From: Vibrio cyclitrophicus
GTDB lineage: Bacteria > Pseudomonadota > Gammaproteobacteria > Enterobacterales > Vibrionaceae
Length of the DNA: 64,000 nt
Assembly: GCA_023206055.1 (NCBI GenBank)
Contig: CP065366.1
Span: forward strand, 3,286,001-3,350,000
Direction of reading: 5' to 3'
Shown here: piece by piece, positions 25,414 to 35,008 of the stretch
Numbering within the stretch: the stretch's first letter is position 1
Layout: every line of letters starts with the position of its first letter
Position numbers and translations under genes: made by a program
The notes under the pieces: model-generated
Database searches by the model: none
What the model was told of the DNA's origin: nothing
What the model saw: only the letters and a program-made list of their open reading frames with translations

Positions 25414-27336
25414 ATGATTACTTTCTCTGATATTCAATTGCTACGCGGCGGTAAGCCACTCCTCGACCAAGCATCTGCGACTTTTCACCCTGGCGACAAG
25501 ATCGGTTTGGTTGGTAAAAACGGCTGTGGTAAATCTACGCTATTCGCCTTAATTAAGGACGAACTGTCTATTGATGCAGGCTCATTCAGTAAACCTGCCC
25601 ATTGGGAAATGGCTTGGGTTGCTCAAGAAACACCTGCATTAGAAAGAACAGCCATTGAATATGTGATTGATGGCGACCGAGAATACCGCGGCCTTGAAGA
25701 TCAATTAGAGAAAGCGGAACAAGCCGACAACGGCACATTGGTAGCAGAGATCCACGGCAAGATTGAAACCATTGGTGGTTACAGTATCAAGGCGCGCGCT
25801 GCCGAGTTACTCGACGGCCTAGGCTTTAGCCAAGAACAAATGACATGGAACCTGACTCAATTCTCAGGTGGTTGGCGTATGCGTTTGAACCTAGCGCAAG
25901 CCCTACTGTGTCGCAGTGACCTACTGCTACTCGATGAACCTACCAACCACTTGGATTTAGACGCAGTAATGTGGCTAGAGCGTTGGTTACAAAGCTACCC
26001 TGGCACGCTAGTGCTTATCTCGCACGATAGAGACTTCTTAGACCCTATCGTCAACCGCATCGTGCATGTTGAAAATCAGCAGCTTAATGAGTACACGGGT
26101 AACTACTCATCGTTCGAAACCCAACGAGCGCAAAAACTGATTCTGCAACAAGCGATGTACCAAAAGCAGCAGAAACAGATGTCTCACATGCAGAGCTACA
26201 TTGACCGTTTCCGTTACAAAGCGTCAAAGGCTCGCCAAGCGCAAAGCCGCATTAAAGCGCTAGAGAAAATGGAGCAAGTGCTGCCCGCTCAGTTTGATAA
26301 CCCATTCAGCTTTGAGTTTAGAGAACCAGACGCACTACCAAACCCAATCATGATGATGGACGAGGTCTCTGCCGGTTACGATGACAATCTGATTCTAGAG
26401 AAGATTCGCCTGAACCTAGTACCGGGCAGTCGCATTGGTCTACTTGGCCGAAATGGTGCTGGTAAATCAACGCTGATTAAACTGCTTTCTGGCGAACTGA
26501 AACAACAAGGCGGTGAGCTGAGCTATTCACAAGGCGTGAAGATTGGTTACTTTGCACAGCACCAATTAGAGACTCTGCATCCAGAAGAAACACCACTGCA
26601 ACACATGATGCAGATTGCCCCTAAGCACACCGAGCAACAACTGCGTGACTACCTAGGTAGCTTCGGTTTCCAAGGTGAAAAAGCGCTCGATAAAGTGGCA
26701 CCCTTCTCAGGTGGTGAAAAAGCGCGTTTAGTTCTGGCGCTACTGGTATGGCAAAAGCCGAACCTATTGCTACTCGATGAACCAACCAACCACTTGGATC
26801 TCGACATGCGTCAGGCTCTGACTTTTGCATTGCAGACATTTGAAGGTGCAATGGTTATCGTATCGCACGACCGTTACCTACTGCGTGCAACTACCGATGA
26901 CTTGTATTTGGTACACGACCGTCAAGTAGCACCGTTTGATGGTGATCTAAGCGATTACTACAAATGGCTAACCGAACAACAGAAAGTTGAGCGCAAAGAA
27001 GCACAAGCATTGGCACCAGCAAAAGACGGCGCCAACAGTGCAGCCGCGAAAAAAGAGCAGAAACGTAAAGAAGCCGAGTTCCGTAAACTGACGGCACCAC
27101 TGCGTAAAAAGCTGACTCAATTTGAAAAGCAAATGGATAAGCTGACACTATCTCTCGAAGAAGCTGAGCAAGAATTATCCGACACTTCACTGTATGAAGC
27201 TGAAAATAAGGCTAAACTGAATAAAGTACTCGCTCTACAAGCGAGCAGTAAGTCACAGCTAGAAGAAGTTGAAATGGATTGGATGTCCACTCAAGAAGAG
27301 CTTGAGCAGATGGAACTGGATATGGATAGCTTATGA
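25414..27336 (+). CDS. yheS: ABC-F family ATPase YheS
   Basis: 640 residues from ATG at 25414 (MITFSDIQLLRGG); the frame continues 27 codons upstream without family similarity. Two ABC cassettes: Walker A GLVGKNGCGKST and GLLGRNGAGKST, signatures FSGGWRMR and FSGGEKAR, and LLLLDEPTNHLD twice. They are joined by a basic helical linker and followed by a charged coiled-coil tail (about 540-640). No membrane segments. ABC-F proteins bind the ribosome E site and relieve particular stalls. It overlaps the next gene by four bases. Confidence 0.96.
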   Translation: MITFSDIQLLRGGKPLLDQASATFHPGDKIGLVGKNGCGKSTLFALIKDELSIDAGSFSKPAHWEMAWVAQETPALERTAIEYVIDGDREYRGLEDQLEKAEQADNGTLVAEIHGKIETIGGYSIKARAAELLDGLGFSQEQMTWNLTQFSGGWRMRLNLAQALLCRSDLLLLDEPTNHLDLDAVMWLERWLQSYPGTLVLISHDRDFLDPIVNRIVHVENQQLNEYTGNYSSFETQRAQKLILQQAMYQKQQKQMSHMQSYIDRFRYKASKARQAQSRIKALEKMEQVLPAQFDNPFSFEFREPDALPNPIMMMDEVSAGYDDNLILEKIRLNLVPGSRIGLLGRNGAGKSTLIKLLSGELKQQGGELSYSQGVKIGYFAQHQLETLHPEETPLQHMMQIAPKHTEQQLRDYLGSFGFQGEKALDKVAPFSGGEKARLVLALLVWQKPNLLLLDEPTNHLDLDMRQALTFALQTFEGAMVIVSHDRYLLRATTDDLYLVHDRQVAPFDGDLSDYYKWLTEQQKVERKEAQALAPAKDGANSAAAKKEQKRKEAEFRKLTAPLRKKLTQFEKQMDKLTLSLEEAEQELSDTSLYEAENKAKLNKVLALQASSKSQLEEVEMDWMSTQEELEQMELDMDSL

Positions 27337-27803
27337 GCCCAGAGCACGCCCCAATATCACTAACACTGGAACGACTATGGCAATTTAGCCTTCAGTATTA
27401 CAGTGTGCGCGGTGTAAAGGATGCGTGCCTAGCTTTACAAAACCAGTTCCACGGCAACGTCAATCTACTGCTGCTTCTCAAATGGCTTGATGAGCATCAA
27501 TTGTCTTTTGCTGAAGAAGAGTGGCACAAGGTGCAACAGTGCTTGAGCCGCTCTGAACCCCTGCTTCATAGTTATAGAGAGCTACGTAAACACCTCAAAG
27601 CACACGTTCTTGACTCACTATACCGTGAAGCCTTGCAGTTTGAGTTACAGCTTGAGAAGCAACAACAAGCCGATCTTGTCGACTGTATAAACTCCCTACA
27701 ACTGTACGCTAACCAGCAATCACCGCTCACGTTTCAATACTGTCGTTTATTAGGGGCTGAGAACCTCTACAACGCTTTTTCTGAACCAGCACCTCAGCCC
27801 TAG
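27333..27803 (+). CDS. TIGR02444 family protein
   Basis: 156 residues, beginning with an ATGA overlap on the yheS stop, so it is almost certainly translated with it. LWQFSLQYYSVRGVKDACLALQNQFHGNVNLLLLLKWL matches the conserved family core. Helical, soluble, with no catalytic motif I recognise. Function unknown; its tie to an ABC-F ribosome factor is a lead. Confidence 0.85.
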   Translation: MSPEHAPISLTLERLWQFSLQYYSVRGVKDACLALQNQFHGNVNLLLLLKWLDEHQLSFAEEEWHKVQQCLSRSEPLLHSYRELRKHLKAHVLDSLYREALQFELQLEKQQQADLVDCINSLQLYANQQSPLTFQYCRLLGAENLYNAFSEPAPQP

Positions 27804-28075
27804 CTCGTTCTCTTTCCTTTTTATGCAATCAAGATCCAAGCTTAACGGTGTGCGTTCGCTCTTCATGTACATTTGCTAACTAATACGCACCATGAAGTAT
27901 TTAACACTCCTAACCTTGATATTACTCAACCAGTTACCCTTAGCTTGTTTTGTATCTCGTTAAGTGAAAGCCTTGCGCTTATGCCGAGAATCAACCAAGC
28001 TCGAATAAAACGTGGGCGTTCCGTTACAAGCTCAACACGTTATCAAAGCCCATAAAAGAAGCATGGATCGTTTTT

Positions 28076-29068
28076 ATGACAATATTTACCGCAGCCGCTG
28101 GTCTCTCTAACCCGCACTTACAAACCTTAGTGCCAAGGTTTATTAGAAAGCAGGCGCTGTTTAATCCTCACTGGCAAACCTTAGAAACACCCGATGGTGA
28201 CTTTCTTGATCTTGCTTGGAGCGAATCACCAGACGGTGACACCCCTGATAATGATGACCGAAGTAACAAACCTATATTCGTTCTATTCCACGGTTTAGAA
28301 GGTAGCTTTGAGAGCCCATACGCTAATGGACTGATGAACGCGTTTGCTAAGGATGGTTGGTTGTCCGTGATGATGCACTTCAGAGGTTGCAGCGGAAAAC
28401 CGAATCGCTTGGCTCGCGCTTACCATTCAGGTGAAGTCGAAGATGCACGCTTTTTCTTAAGACACCTGCACGCCCAGTTTCCGAATAACCCTAAGGTTGC
28501 GGTTGGTATATCCTTAGGGGGAAACATGCTAGCAAACTATTTGGCTGAGTACGCAGACGACCCATTACTGTCGGCGGCGACAATCGTATCTGCTCCTTTT
28601 GATTTAGCGTGTTGCTCTAGTCGCATTGAGCGCGGTTTCTCCAAGCTCTATAAGAAGTACTTGCTCAACTCTCTAAAGTCGAATGCGCTAAAAAAGGTTA
28701 ACCTACTACAGGAAAAACTTGGCATCACCGCTGAAGCCATCAAGAACATCACCAAACTGTATGAGTTTGATGAACGAATCACTGCGCCTCTGCACGGCTT
28801 CAAAAATGCACAAGATTATTATGCGCAATGTTCTGCGCTGCCTAAGCTCAATAAGATCAAACTGCCAACTCAGATCATTCATGCCAAAGACGACCCTTTC
28901 ATGACCGATGATGTGATTCCAAAATTCGTTCTACCCGACAACATCGATTATCGTCTGTTTCAAAAAGGCGGGCATGTTGGGTTTATTACTGGCAGCACAC
29001 TCAAGCCAAGGTTTTGGCTAGAAGAAGCCTTGCCTGCCTACTATGAAAGTATCCAAGGTTCGGCATAA
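28076..29068 (+). CDS. yheT: YheT family alpha/beta hydrolase
   Basis: 330 residues. The oxyanion-loop region FVLFHGLEGSFESPYANGL and the nucleophile elbow GISLGGNMLANYL (Ser near residue 147) are clear. An Asp in HAKDDPFM and a His in KGGHVGFI complete the triad. No signal peptide, so cytosolic; substrate unknown, though ester or thioester hydrolysis is usual. The 272 bases before it hold no gene I can support; a short open frame there looks spurious. Confidence 0.93.
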   Translation: MTIFTAAAGLSNPHLQTLVPRFIRKQALFNPHWQTLETPDGDFLDLAWSESPDGDTPDNDDRSNKPIFVLFHGLEGSFESPYANGLMNAFAKDGWLSVMMHFRGCSGKPNRLARAYHSGEVEDARFFLRHLHAQFPNNPKVAVGISLGGNMLANYLAEYADDPLLSAATIVSAPFDLACCSSRIERGFSKLYKKYLLNSLKSNALKKVNLLQEKLGITAEAIKNITKLYEFDERITAPLHGFKNAQDYYAQCSALPKLNKIKLPTQIIHAKDDPFMTDDVIPKFVLPDNIDYRLFQKGGHVGFITGSTLKPRFWLEEALPAYYESIQGSA

Positions 29069-29163
29069 TGACCGAGCGTTAGTAAATAGAAGCAAAACAT
29101 TACTAAGCACACGCATTTCTACATCAATAAACATATCTATGAACATAAAAGAGAGAAGTATTT

Positions 29164-29376
29164 ATGATCATCCCATGGCAAGACATTGCGCCAGAGACAC
29201 TGGAAAACCTCATCAAAGAGTTCGTGCTGCGTGAAGGCACGGACTACGGCGACGTAGAGGTTTCACTGCAAAACAAAATTGACCAAGTGAAACATCAATT
29301 AGCTTCAGGAGAAGTCAGCATCGTGTTTTCTGAGCTCCATGAAACCGTTGATATTCAAGTCACAAAACGCTTCTAA
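29164..29376 (+). CDS. yheU: YheU family small protein
   Basis: 70 residues, UPF0270 family: MIIPWQDIAPETLENLIKEFVLREGTDYG and the C-terminal half ETVDIQVTKRF are diagnostic. Soluble, no motif suggesting chemistry. It lies between yheT and prkB, as in E. coli. Function unknown. Confidence 0.93.
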   Translation: MIIPWQDIAPETLENLIKEFVLREGTDYGDVEVSLQNKIDQVKHQLASGEVSIVFSELHETVDIQVTKRF

Positions 29377-29453
29377 GCTGCGCTCATAAAGGAGCCGTGT
29401 TATAGTGGTAAACGATTGCTAACAAGTAAGTTACTCAAAAGACAAGGGTTGTC

Positions 29454-30323
29454 ATGTCCGCTAAACATCCAATTATTGCGGTGACGGGTTCATCTGGAGC
29501 CGGCACCACCACCACCTCAGAAGCCTTCCGTAAAATGTTCAATATGATGGACGTGAAGGCAGCTTGGGTTGAAGGGGATAGTTTCCATCGCTTTACTCGC
29601 CCAGAGATGGATGTCGAGATCCGTAAAGCGCGCGAGCAAGGTAAGCACATCAGCTACTTTGGTCCACAAGCCAACGACTTTGGTGCGCTAGAAGAATTCT
29701 TCCGTAAATACGGTAACGAAGGTACAGGTAAAGTAAGAAGCTACCTGCACACCTTCGATGAAGCCGTGCCTTACAATCAAATGCCCGGCACCTTCACGCC
29801 ATGGCAAGAAATCCCTGAAAATTCCGATGTGATGTTTTACGAAGGCTTACACGGCGGTGTGGTTGACGGCGACATTAACGTTTCTCAACACGTCGACTTG
29901 CTGATCGGCATGGTACCTATCGTCAACTTGGAATGGATCCAGAAATTCGTTCGCGACACCCGCGATCGTGGTCATTCTCGTGAAGCTGTAATGGACTCTA
30001 TTGTTCGCTCGATGGATGATTACCTTAACTATATTACCCCGCAATTTTCGCGTACTCACATCAACTTTCAGCGTGTTCCAACCGTAGATACATCGAACCC
30101 ACTTAACGCCAAAGGGATTCCAAGTTTAGACGAAAGCTTCGTAGTTATACGTTTGCGTGGCATCAAAAACGTCGATTTCCCCTACCTTCTGGCTATGATC
30201 GATGGATCATTTATGTCTCGTCATAACACGCTCGTGGTGCCAGGCGGCAAAATGAGTTTTGCTATGGAGCTCATTGTTAGGCCAATCCTGCAACAACTCA
30301 TCGAAACCGGAAAAATAGGTTAA
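29454..30323 (+). CDS. prkB: Phosphoribulokinase-like protein PrkB
   Basis: 289 residues, strongly like E. coli PrkB. The P-loop is GSSGAGTTTT, with Thr where most kinases have Lys; this is normal for the family. EGDSFHRFTRPEMD and YEGLHGGVVDGDINVSQHVDLL are conserved. No RuBisCO or other Calvin genes are nearby, so a true Calvin role is unlikely; the in vivo substrate is unknown. Conserved just upstream of crp. Confidence 0.94.
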   Translation: MSAKHPIIAVTGSSGAGTTTTSEAFRKMFNMMDVKAAWVEGDSFHRFTRPEMDVEIRKAREQGKHISYFGPQANDFGALEEFFRKYGNEGTGKVRSYLHTFDEAVPYNQMPGTFTPWQEIPENSDVMFYEGLHGGVVDGDINVSQHVDLLIGMVPIVNLEWIQKFVRDTRDRGHSREAVMDSIVRSMDDYLNYITPQFSRTHINFQRVPTVDTSNPLNAKGIPSLDESFVVIRLRGIKNVDFPYLLAMIDGSFMSRHNTLVVPGGKMSFAMELIVRPILQQLIETGKIG

Positions 30324-30356
30324 CAAAACGACATTCTGGTTGATTACTTTTCATAC

Positions 30357-30372
30357 CGTGATCATGTGCACA
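30357..30372. promoter_or_regulatory. candidate CRP site upstream of crp
   Basis: CGTGA-TCATGT-GCACA keeps four of five bases in each half of the TGTGA-N6-TCACA consensus. It lies about 190 bases before crp. Autoregulation of crp by CRP is established in E. coli, so the same is plausible here. Confidence 0.5.
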
Positions 30373-30562
30373 ATTTTGCGTAAAAAATCGTAGCTTGGTC
30401 ACGATTAAAATCAAGAAATAGTACCTGAAAAAGGATACTATTCTTAAACGAAACACAAGATAGCTTGCAGCACTCAACGAGTGCTCTTATCCTACAAGTC
30501 AATCCAGGCTTAGCTAAAACACGGAAAGCGGCAAGCATACCCTGCAGAGGAAGTGAGATATT

Positions 30563-31195
30563 ATGGTTCTAGGTAAACCTCAAACCGATCCAACATTAGA
30601 GTGGTTCCTTTCACACTGTCATATTCATAAGTACCCTTCAAAAAGTACTTTGATTCATGCTGGTGAAAAGGCAGAAACCTTGTACTACATCGTTAAAGGT
30701 TCTGTGGCAGTTCTTATCAAAGACGAAGAAGGTAAGGAAATGATTCTTTCTTACCTAAACCAAGGCGACTTCATCGGTGAGCTTGGCTTATTCGAAGAAG
30801 ACCAAGAGCGTACTGCTTGGGTTCGTGCTAAATCTCCTTGTGAAGTAGCTGAGATTTCTTTCAAGAAATTCCGTCAACTTATCCAAGTGAACCCTGATAT
30901 CCTAATGCGCCTTTCAGCGCAAATGGCAAACCGTCTACAAGTAACTAGCCAAAAGGTTGGTGACTTAGCATTCCTTGACGTAACAGGTCGTATCGCTCAA
31001 ACGCTACTAAACCTAGCGAAACAGCCAGATGCAATGACTCACCCTGACGGCATGCAAATCAAGATCACTCGTCAAGAGATTGGCCAAATCGTTGGTTGTT
31101 CTCGTGAGACAGTAGGTCGTATCTTGAAGATGCTAGAAGAGCAGAACCTAATTTCTGCACACGGTAAAACTATCGTGGTATACGGCACTCGTTAA
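30563..31195 (+). CDS. crp: cAMP receptor protein CRP
   Basis: 210 residues, same length as E. coli CRP. The N-terminal cyclic-nucleotide domain holds the phosphate-binding cassette GELGLFEEDQERTAWVRA (with the Arg and Ser/Thr-type contacts to cAMP). The dimer helix follows, then the C-terminal helix-turn-helix (TRQEIGQIVGCSRETVGRILKML, near 168-190). It is the global regulator of carbon use and, in vibrios, of competence and virulence. Two candidate CRP sites are noted in this window. Ends with a strong terminator. Confidence 0.98.
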   Translation: MVLGKPQTDPTLEWFLSHCHIHKYPSKSTLIHAGEKAETLYYIVKGSVAVLIKDEEGKEMILSYLNQGDFIGELGLFEEDQERTAWVRAKSPCEVAEISFKKFRQLIQVNPDILMRLSAQMANRLQVTSQKVGDLAFLDVTGRIAQTLLNLAKQPDAMTHPDGMQIKITRQEIGQIVGCSRETVGRILKMLEEQNLISAHGKTIVVYGTR

Positions 31196-31221
31196 TCTCG
31201 ATTAACTGAGCCAAAAATTTG

Positions 31222-31259
31222 AAAGCCACCAAATGCGAATTTGGTGGCTTTTTTGTTTT
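31222..31259 (+). terminator. crp terminator
   Basis: A 13-pair stem (31222-31234 with 31239-31251) closed by a GCGA (GNRA) tetraloop is followed by TTTTTTGTTTT. It lies 27 bases after crp and may serve the convergent gene too. Confidence 0.9.
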
Positions 31260-31379
31260 CTAAAGATCTAGAGAGCAGATGCTAGATGCGAATGGAACAC
31301 CTCCCGCGTCCAAGCGCAAACACTCTCGAAGCGAAGCGTACCCGCATCTTTAAGGTAAAGCCCGTGCTCGTATCTTTCT

Positions 31380-32171
31380 TTAACCGTTGGTGCTCTCAAA
31401 GATCTTGTCAGCCGATGCTGCAACAAATCCTGTATAAAGCTCACCGTTGGCCATCGCATAACGCTTAGCGAACTCATAGAAGCCGCCAGGAATCATCTCA
31501 TTGCCTTCAACAAATGAAACTGGGACTTTGTCTGCCATTGTTGATGATTGCTCTAATAAGACCTCTGGAGAGCCTTTAACCTCACCACCAGATGCATTGA
31601 TAGTGAAACCAGATTCGCTCAAATAGTCATTCACGGCCTGAACTTCATCAAAGGCATTGAGTTGGTTTACGCTCACCGTAAAGTGGTTGGCACCGTAACC
31701 ATGAGCCGCTAACCAAGACGCGTACTCACTCTCTTTTGCAAGCACTTGGAAATCCGCGAAGCTTAAATCCCAAAGGCGTCCGCCAAACAGGAATTCATGA
31801 CCTTGAAGCTTGCTTGCATCGACTTGCTCAACCAACTTAGCAACGATCTGTTGTAACTCACCTGAGCACTCTTCTACCTTTAACTCACTGATGAACACTT
31901 TAGGTTGCTTTGGATCTGGGTGCTCGTAATGCTTCGCGACTAGCTTCTTGCTCTCAAACAGGTAGTCACCACATGCTTTATAGCCTAGCTCAAGGAAAGG
32001 CTTAGCCAGTGTTTCAATACCCAGCGGAGTTACATTGAAAGTACGCAGTGCAATGTGATCGTTAATCAGCGCTTCGTCTTCTTTCAGCAAGTGGTGTACT
32101 TTCTCAGCCGATGGACAAAGCCTATGAATGTAATCATCCCATAGTGATTTAAAGAGTAGATCGGGCGTCAT
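31380..32171 (-). CDS. DUF1338 family protein (2-oxoadipate dioxygenase-like fold)
   Basis: 263 residues. The VOC-related DUF1338 fold is suggested by the histidines in INDHIALRTF (near 39) and HGYGANHFTVSVN (near 165) and by the glutamate in PGGFYEFAKRY (near 235), a 2-His-1-Glu metal site. Relatives such as HglS decarboxylate 2-oxoadipate in lysine breakdown, but those are much longer, so substrate is uncertain. It follows astD on the same strand after 213 bases, perhaps in the same regulon. No signal peptide. Confidence 0.7.
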   Translation of the reverse strand: MTPDLLFKSLWDDYIHRLCPSAEKVHHLLKEDEALINDHIALRTFNVTPLGIETLAKPFLELGYKACGDYLFESKKLVAKHYEHPDPKQPKVFISELKVEECSGELQQIVAKLVEQVDASKLQGHEFLFGGRLWDLSFADFQVLAKESEYASWLAAHGYGANHFTVSVNQLNAFDEVQAVNDYLSESGFTINASGGEVKGSPEVLLEQSSTMADKVPVSFVEGNEMIPGGFYEFAKRYAMANGELYTGFVAASADKIFESTNG

Positions 32172-32384
32172 GGTGACTCCTTGTCAGAGGTTCTAGCAAG
32201 CTAGTAATTTGGATTAGAAAGGGAGAGGCTGAGACACAGAGTCAGCAGCCATCAGCCTGTGACATACTTTTTCTATTATTATCTACCGCCCAATCTAGGT
32301 GTCGGACGTGATGGAAAAAGGAAGCGATAACACCACTTCCTATTTCAAACTTAACGCATGAGCCTAAAACTCATTAGTCTAGAT

Positions 32385-33842
32385 TTAAAGCTCAATACCC
32401 GGGCTAAACGTTGCTGGAAGTTGAGTTTCACCGCCTTCCATTGACGCCATTGGGTAAGCACAGTAGTCCGCCGCATAGTAAGCACTTGGGCGTAGGTTGC
32501 CTGAAGCACCCGGGCCGCCAAATGGTGCATCACCACTTGCGCCTGTTAGCTGGCGGTTACGGTTAACAATACCCGCGCGGATATGGTCAACGAAGTATTC
32601 CCACTCTGAATCGTCGGTTGAAACTAAACCTGCAGACAAACCAAAGCGTGTGTCATTGGCTAATTCAACCGCTTGCTCTAACGATTGGTAACGAACCACT
32701 TGCAGCAATGGGCCGAAGTACTCTTCATCTGGCAACTCAGCAATGTTGGTTGCATCGATAATACCCGGAGAAACAAACGCCGCTTCACCCGCTTTTGCTT
32801 CGACTAGGCTGACACCGCCTAACGATTGAAGATTCGCTTGCGCGTCCAGAATGAACTTAGCCGCAGCTTCAGAGATCTGTGGGCCCATGAAAGGTGCTGG
32901 CTCAGCGAATGGCTGATCAACACGAATCTTCAAGGTCGCTGCAACGAGCTTATCAAGCAGTTGATCGCCCCTCTCGCCAACAGGAACATACAAGCGACGT
33001 GCACATGTACAACGTTGACCCGCACTGATGAAAGCCGATTGAATGATGGTATAAACCGTCGCGTCAGCATCACCAAATTGGTCACTGATCACCATTGGGT
33101 TGTTACCGCCCATCTCTAGTGCCAGCATCTTACCCGGTTGACCCGCGAATTGACGGTGAAGGATATGACCAGTATTGGCACTACCTGTGAATAGCACGCC
33201 ATCAAGGCCTTTAGCATCGGCTAGTGCAATGCCTGTCTCTTTGGCGCCTTGCACTAGGTTAATCACGCCAGCAGGAAGGCCAGCTTCTTGCCATAGTTTC
33301 ATCGCAAATTCACCTGTCCAAGGTGTTTGCTCTGACGGCTTAAATACCACGGTATTACCCGATAGCAATGCTGGAACAATATGACCGTTAGGTAGGTGAC
33401 CTGGGAAGTTGTAAGGACCAAATACCGCCATTACGCCTAATGGACGATGACGCAGTACGATTTGGTTGCCTGCCGCTTCACGTGAAGCCTCACCAGTACG
33501 CTCGTGGTAAGCACGAATAGAGATAGCGATCTTACCCGCCATCGCGCCCGCTTCAGTGCGAGTTTCCCAAATCGGTTTACCCGTCTCTTTTGCAATAATC
33601 TGTGCAATCTCTTCGCTGTTCTCTTTTACCTTCTCAGCAAAGTTCAACACGATCGCTTCACGCTCTGCAAAGCTCAGTTTTTTCCAAACTAAGAACGCGT
33701 CGCGAGCCGCTGCTACTGCAGATTCAACCTGCGCTGGTGTTGCACTATCGCCTTGCCACACGACTTCATTGTTGTATGGGCTTACTGATGTCATGGCGTC
33801 GCCTTGACCTGCCACCCACTGTCCTGCTATCCACTGAGTCAT
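32385..33842 (-). CDS. astD: N-succinylglutamate 5-semialdehyde dehydrogenase
   Basis: 485 residues, aldehyde dehydrogenase family. The catalytic cysteine is in SAGQRCTCARRLYVP, with the general base in LALEMGGNNPMV. NAD-binding GSANTGHILHR is also seen. It carries out the fourth step of the arginine succinyltransferase pathway, making succinylglutamate. It follows astA by 39 bases in an astC-astA-astD cluster; astB and astE are not in this window, so they must lie elsewhere. Confidence 0.96.
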   Translation of the reverse strand: MTQWIAGQWVAGQGDAMTSVSPYNNEVVWQGDSATPAQVESAVAAARDAFLVWKKLSFAEREAIVLNFAEKVKENSEEIAQIIAKETGKPIWETRTEAGAMAGKIAISIRAYHERTGEASREAAGNQIVLRHRPLGVMAVFGPYNFPGHLPNGHIVPALLSGNTVVFKPSEQTPWTGEFAMKLWQEAGLPAGVINLVQGAKETGIALADAKGLDGVLFTGSANTGHILHRQFAGQPGKMLALEMGGNNPMVISDQFGDADATVYTIIQSAFISAGQRCTCARRLYVPVGERGDQLLDKLVAATLKIRVDQPFAEPAPFMGPQISEAAAKFILDAQANLQSLGGVSLVEAKAGEAAFVSPGIIDATNIAELPDEEYFGPLLQVVRYQSLEQAVELANDTRFGLSAGLVSTDDSEWEYFVDHIRAGIVNRNRQLTGASGDAPFGGPGASGNLRPSAYYAADYCAYPMASMEGGETQLPATFSPGIEL

Positions 33843-33881
33843 ACTTCTATCCTTAAAATCTTCGACAGATAATCGCCGCTC

Positions 33882-34901
33882 TTATTGAGCCAACATGCGA
33901 ACGAATTCGCCTTCTTTTACTTCAAGAGCGCTTGCTACTTCAGATGATAAAATCACTGTGTCACTTGCTTGGTCATACGCGCCTTTCGCGGCTACTGCGC
34001 GGAAGTTCTCAAACGAGGTATTACCAATGAGGAAGTCTTTAGAGCTGGAGTGCTCTGCAATTTGAACCTGTGCTCGAATCGCATGACGCACGGATTCAAT
34101 GTTTCTTAAATCACACTCAACCGTTGGGCCTGCATCAAAGATGTCGACATAACCACGGTTAGTGAAACCTTCACGTTCCAGCAACTTAAGTGCTGGACGT
34201 GTATTATCATGCACCTCTCCAATCACCGCCTGAGCCTCTTTGCTCAGCAGGTTCACGTAGATAGGCAGCTTTGGCATTAGGTCAGCAATGAAGCCTTTCT
34301 TGCCAATACCAGTTAGGTAATCGGCAAGCGTGAAATCAATTGAGAAGAAGTGCTCTTGCAGCCATTGCCAGAAAGGTGAGTTACCTTCCGCATCGGATAC
34401 ACCACGCATCTCAGCAAAAATCGTTTTCGAGAAACGCTCTGGGTGTTCTGACATGATCAAGAAGCGACACTTAGACATCAAACGACCATTCAATCCACCA
34501 CGGAAAGCTGGGCGCAAGAACAGTGTGCAGATCTCACTGCATCCAGTGTAGTTATTGCCGAAAGTCAGTAGCTTCACGACGTTATTCACGCCAAGCTTTT
34601 GCGATGAATGAACCACTTTGCTGATGTGGTAAGAGTAAAACGGAACATCCCAGCCAATTGAGGCTTCGATACCTGTGGTACCTGCGACTTCTCCCGTTTC
34701 AGTGTCGAAGCCAACCATTAGGTAGCCTTCATCACCGGGTTCGGTTACGTCTTGTTTAGCAAAGCTGTATTCAGAATGAGTAATTCGGTTGGTTAACAGT
34801 TCTTCGTTAACCGGAAGAGATGTGAATCCGTGACCAGATTCAACCGCGCAGGTATGCAGCGCATCGTAATCAGATAATTTTATTGGGCGAACAACTAGCA
34901 T
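33882..34901 (-). CDS. astA: Arginine N-succinyltransferase
   Basis: 339 residues from ATG at 34901 (MLVVRPIKLSDYDAL), spaced seven bases from GGAGGG; the frame extends seven codons further without a better site. GNAT-like fold with LFLRPAFRGGLNGRLMSKCRF as acyl-CoA contact and FAEMRGVSD. It transfers succinyl from succinyl-CoA to arginine, the first committed step. Operon with astC and astD. Confidence 0.96.
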   Translation of the reverse strand: MLVVRPIKLSDYDALHTCAVESGHGFTSLPVNEELLTNRITHSEYSFAKQDVTEPGDEGYLMVGFDTETGEVAGTTGIEASIGWDVPFYSYHISKVVHSSQKLGVNNVVKLLTFGNNYTGCSEICTLFLRPAFRGGLNGRLMSKCRFLIMSEHPERFSKTIFAEMRGVSDAEGNSPFWQWLQEHFFSIDFTLADYLTGIGKKGFIADLMPKLPIYVNLLSKEAQAVIGEVHDNTRPALKLLEREGFTNRGYVDIFDAGPTVECDLRNIESVRHAIRAQVQIAEHSSSKDFLIGNTSFENFRAVAAKGAYDQASDTVILSSEVASALEVKEGEFVRMLAQ

Positions 34902-35008
34902 CAATATTCCCTCCAGATGCAAAACAGGCCCAAAACCAGAAGCTTGGGCCCTTAGCAGTACGTCATGGGATCGCTCTAATGGCGATCATTCCTATGACGC
35001 CGCTCAGG

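Noticed and set aside
27873..28055. 60-codon open frame between the TIGR02444 gene and yheT
   Set aside because: Composition is not protein-like, no ribosome-binding site is evident and it does not resemble a known family. I treat the gap as noncoding.
29454..30323. Possible Calvin-cycle phosphoribulokinase
   Set aside because: Sequence is of the PrkB type found beside crp in enterics, and no RuBisCO gene is near. A Calvin role is not supported.
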